Positions 6,694-7,215 of a stretch of DNA of 7,215 nucleotides are shown piece after piece. The notes beneath the pieces were generated by a model that was not told where the DNA came from, searched no databases, and saw only the letters and a list, made by a program, of their open reading frames with translations. The translations under genes and the position numbers were made by a program. How positions within the stretch are numbered: the stretch's first letter is position 1; every line of letters starts with the position of its first letter. Source of the DNA: Brevundimonas sp. (GTDB taxonomy: Bacteria; Pseudomonadota; Alphaproteobacteria; Caulobacterales; Caulobacteraceae); the NCBI GenBank assembly GCA_020253595.1, contig JADCBH010000210.1:1-7215 (forward strand), written 5' to 3'.

Positions 6694-6702
6694 CCGCTGA
6701 AA
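6689..6702. repeat. Inverted repeat TTTCA-N4-TGAAA
   Basis: Perfect five-base arms (6689-6693 and 6698-6702) around CCGC. The left arm is also the core of the second TGTTTCA copy. The first copy, extended to TTTCAG at 6668-6673, likewise matches CTGAAA at 6697-6702 in inverted orientation. It could be a dimer binding site, or a small hairpin if transcribed. Confidence 0.35.
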
Positions 6703-6728
6703 TGACGCCGCCGTCTTTGCGAGGGCAT

Positions 6729-6735
6729 AAGGGGG
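6729..6735 (+). promoter_or_regulatory. Shine-Dalgarno-like AAGGGGG before the response regulator
   Basis: AAGGGGG ends two bases before the ATG at 6738, closer than the usual five to nine. It overlaps the possible -10 element CATAAG (6726-6731), so the same bases cannot serve in both ways on one transcript. Confidence 0.4.
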
Positions 6736-6737
6736 CC

Positions 6738-7215
6738 ATGACCGATCCGTCCGCCCGCATCCTGGTCGTCGACGACGACCCCGGCATCCGCGAGGTGCTG
6801 TGCGACTACCTGGGCCAGCACGGCTATATGGCCAGCGGCGCGGCCTCGGCCGAGGAGATGGATCGCGAACTCGCCTCCCGCCCGATCGACCTGATCGTGC
6901 TCGACCTGATGATGCCGGGCGAGGACGGCCTGTCCGTCGTGCGCCGCCTGTCCGGGACCCCACCGGTCGTCATGCTGTCGGCCATGGGCGAGGACACCGA
7001 CCGGATCGTCGGGTTGGAGCTCGGAGCCGATGACTACCTCGCCAAACCCTGCAATCCGCGCGAGCTGTTGGCGCGGGTCAGGGCGGTCCTGCGCCGCCCC
7101 CGCGAAGACGACGCTCCAGCCGGCGCCGCGCTCGACTTCGACGGCTGGCGGCTCGATCTGGTGCGGCGCGAGCTGCGGCGTCCCGATGGCGAGGCTGTGA
7201 CACTGTCGGCCGGCG
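6738..7215 (+). CDS. OmpR-type two-component response regulator, 3'-truncated by the window edge
   Basis: The first 159 residues of a cytoplasmic DNA-binding response regulator. The receiver domain (about 7-118) has the acidic pair Asp12-Asp13 in ILVVDDDPGIREVL, the phosphorylated Asp56 in IVLDLMMPGEDGL, Ser81 in VMLSAMGE at the switch position, and Lys103 in DDYLAKPCNPRELLARV. The run from AEEMD through DRIVGLELGADDY to NPRELLARVRAVLRR is very close to E. coli OmpR, so it belongs to the OmpR subgroup rather than PhoB or KdpE. A linker follows from about 119, and the winged-helix effector domain begins at FDGWRLDLVRREL (134-146) but is cut off. The usual Phe after KP is Cys105. The ATG at 6738 gives a standard receiver N-terminus. 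A histidine kinase gene probably lies downstream, outside the window. Divergence from the EF-hand gene suggests shared control. Confidence 0.93.
   Translation, partial: MTDPSARILVVDDDPGIREVLCDYLGQHGYMASGAASAEEMDRELASRPIDLIVLDLMMPGEDGLSVVRRLSGTPPVVMLSAMGEDTDRIVGLELGADDYLAKPCNPRELLARVRAVLRRPREDDAPAGAALDFDGWRLDLVRRELRRPDGEAVTLSAG

Larger units (their letters stand above)
6609..6737. promoter_or_regulatory. Divergent promoter region between the EF-hand and response regulator genes
   Basis: These 129 bases carry no gene but must hold the start signals for both flanking genes. They contain a 7-base direct repeat (6666-6672 and 6687-6693), a compact inverted repeat (6689-6702) and ribosome sites at each end. 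On the plus strand, ATGACG (6702-6707) and CATAAG (6726-6731), 18 bases apart, form a loose promoter match that ends seven bases before the regulator's ATG. No convincing promoter for the EF-hand gene could be picked out. Confidence 0.6.

Noticed and set aside
1..7215. A search by eye for CRISPR repeats, tRNA/rRNA, transposase, phage or toxin-antitoxin genes
   Set aside because: None were seen. The window is filled by seven ordinary chromosomal genes of uniform base composition, with no mobile-element ends.

Overview
The window is dense, GC-rich bacterial chromosome with short intergenic gaps. The protein set (OmpR-like regulator, PurT, transketolase, glycine-rich EF-hand protein) and the base composition suggest an alphaproteobacterium, probably Caulobacterales and perhaps Brevundimonas-like. 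That placement is an inference from general character, not from a marker gene. There are no RNA genes, insertion sequences, phage genes, CRISPR repeats or other signs of recent transfer.

Layout. Positions 1-1511 (+) are the C-terminal three quarters of a transketolase. Two bases later a secreted esterase-type alpha/beta hydrolase begins (1514-2344, +). After 80 bases comes an outer-membrane-type lipoprotein resembling the DUF3298 family (2425-3234, +). A 50-base gap leads to purT, the formate-dependent GAR transformylase (3285-4487, +). Six bases after purT, a converging gene on the minus strand encodes an exported PDZ/S41 peptidase-like protein (4494-5798, -). Upstream of it on the same strand is an exported protein with four EF-hands and a glycine-rich centre (5886-6608, -). 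A 129-base divergent region (6609-6737) separates it from an OmpR-type response regulator on the plus strand (6738 onward), which is cut by the window end.

How the genes relate. The first two genes look translationally coupled, but their functions (pentose phosphate cycling and an exported hydrolase) are not obviously linked. PurT is a stand-alone metabolic gene. Four of the seven products (hydrolase, lipoprotein, S41 protein, EF-hand protein) carry export signals, so much of the window serves the cell envelope. The EF-hand gene and the OmpR-type regulator share a promoter region with a 7-base direct repeat spaced 21 bases apart and a compact inverted repeat. This makes a regulator/target pair plausible but unproven.

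I found no clearly new multi-gene system. The points most worth following are the S41 protein that lacks the usual catalytic lysine, the architecture of the EF-hand protein, and the repeats between the EF-hand and regulator genes.
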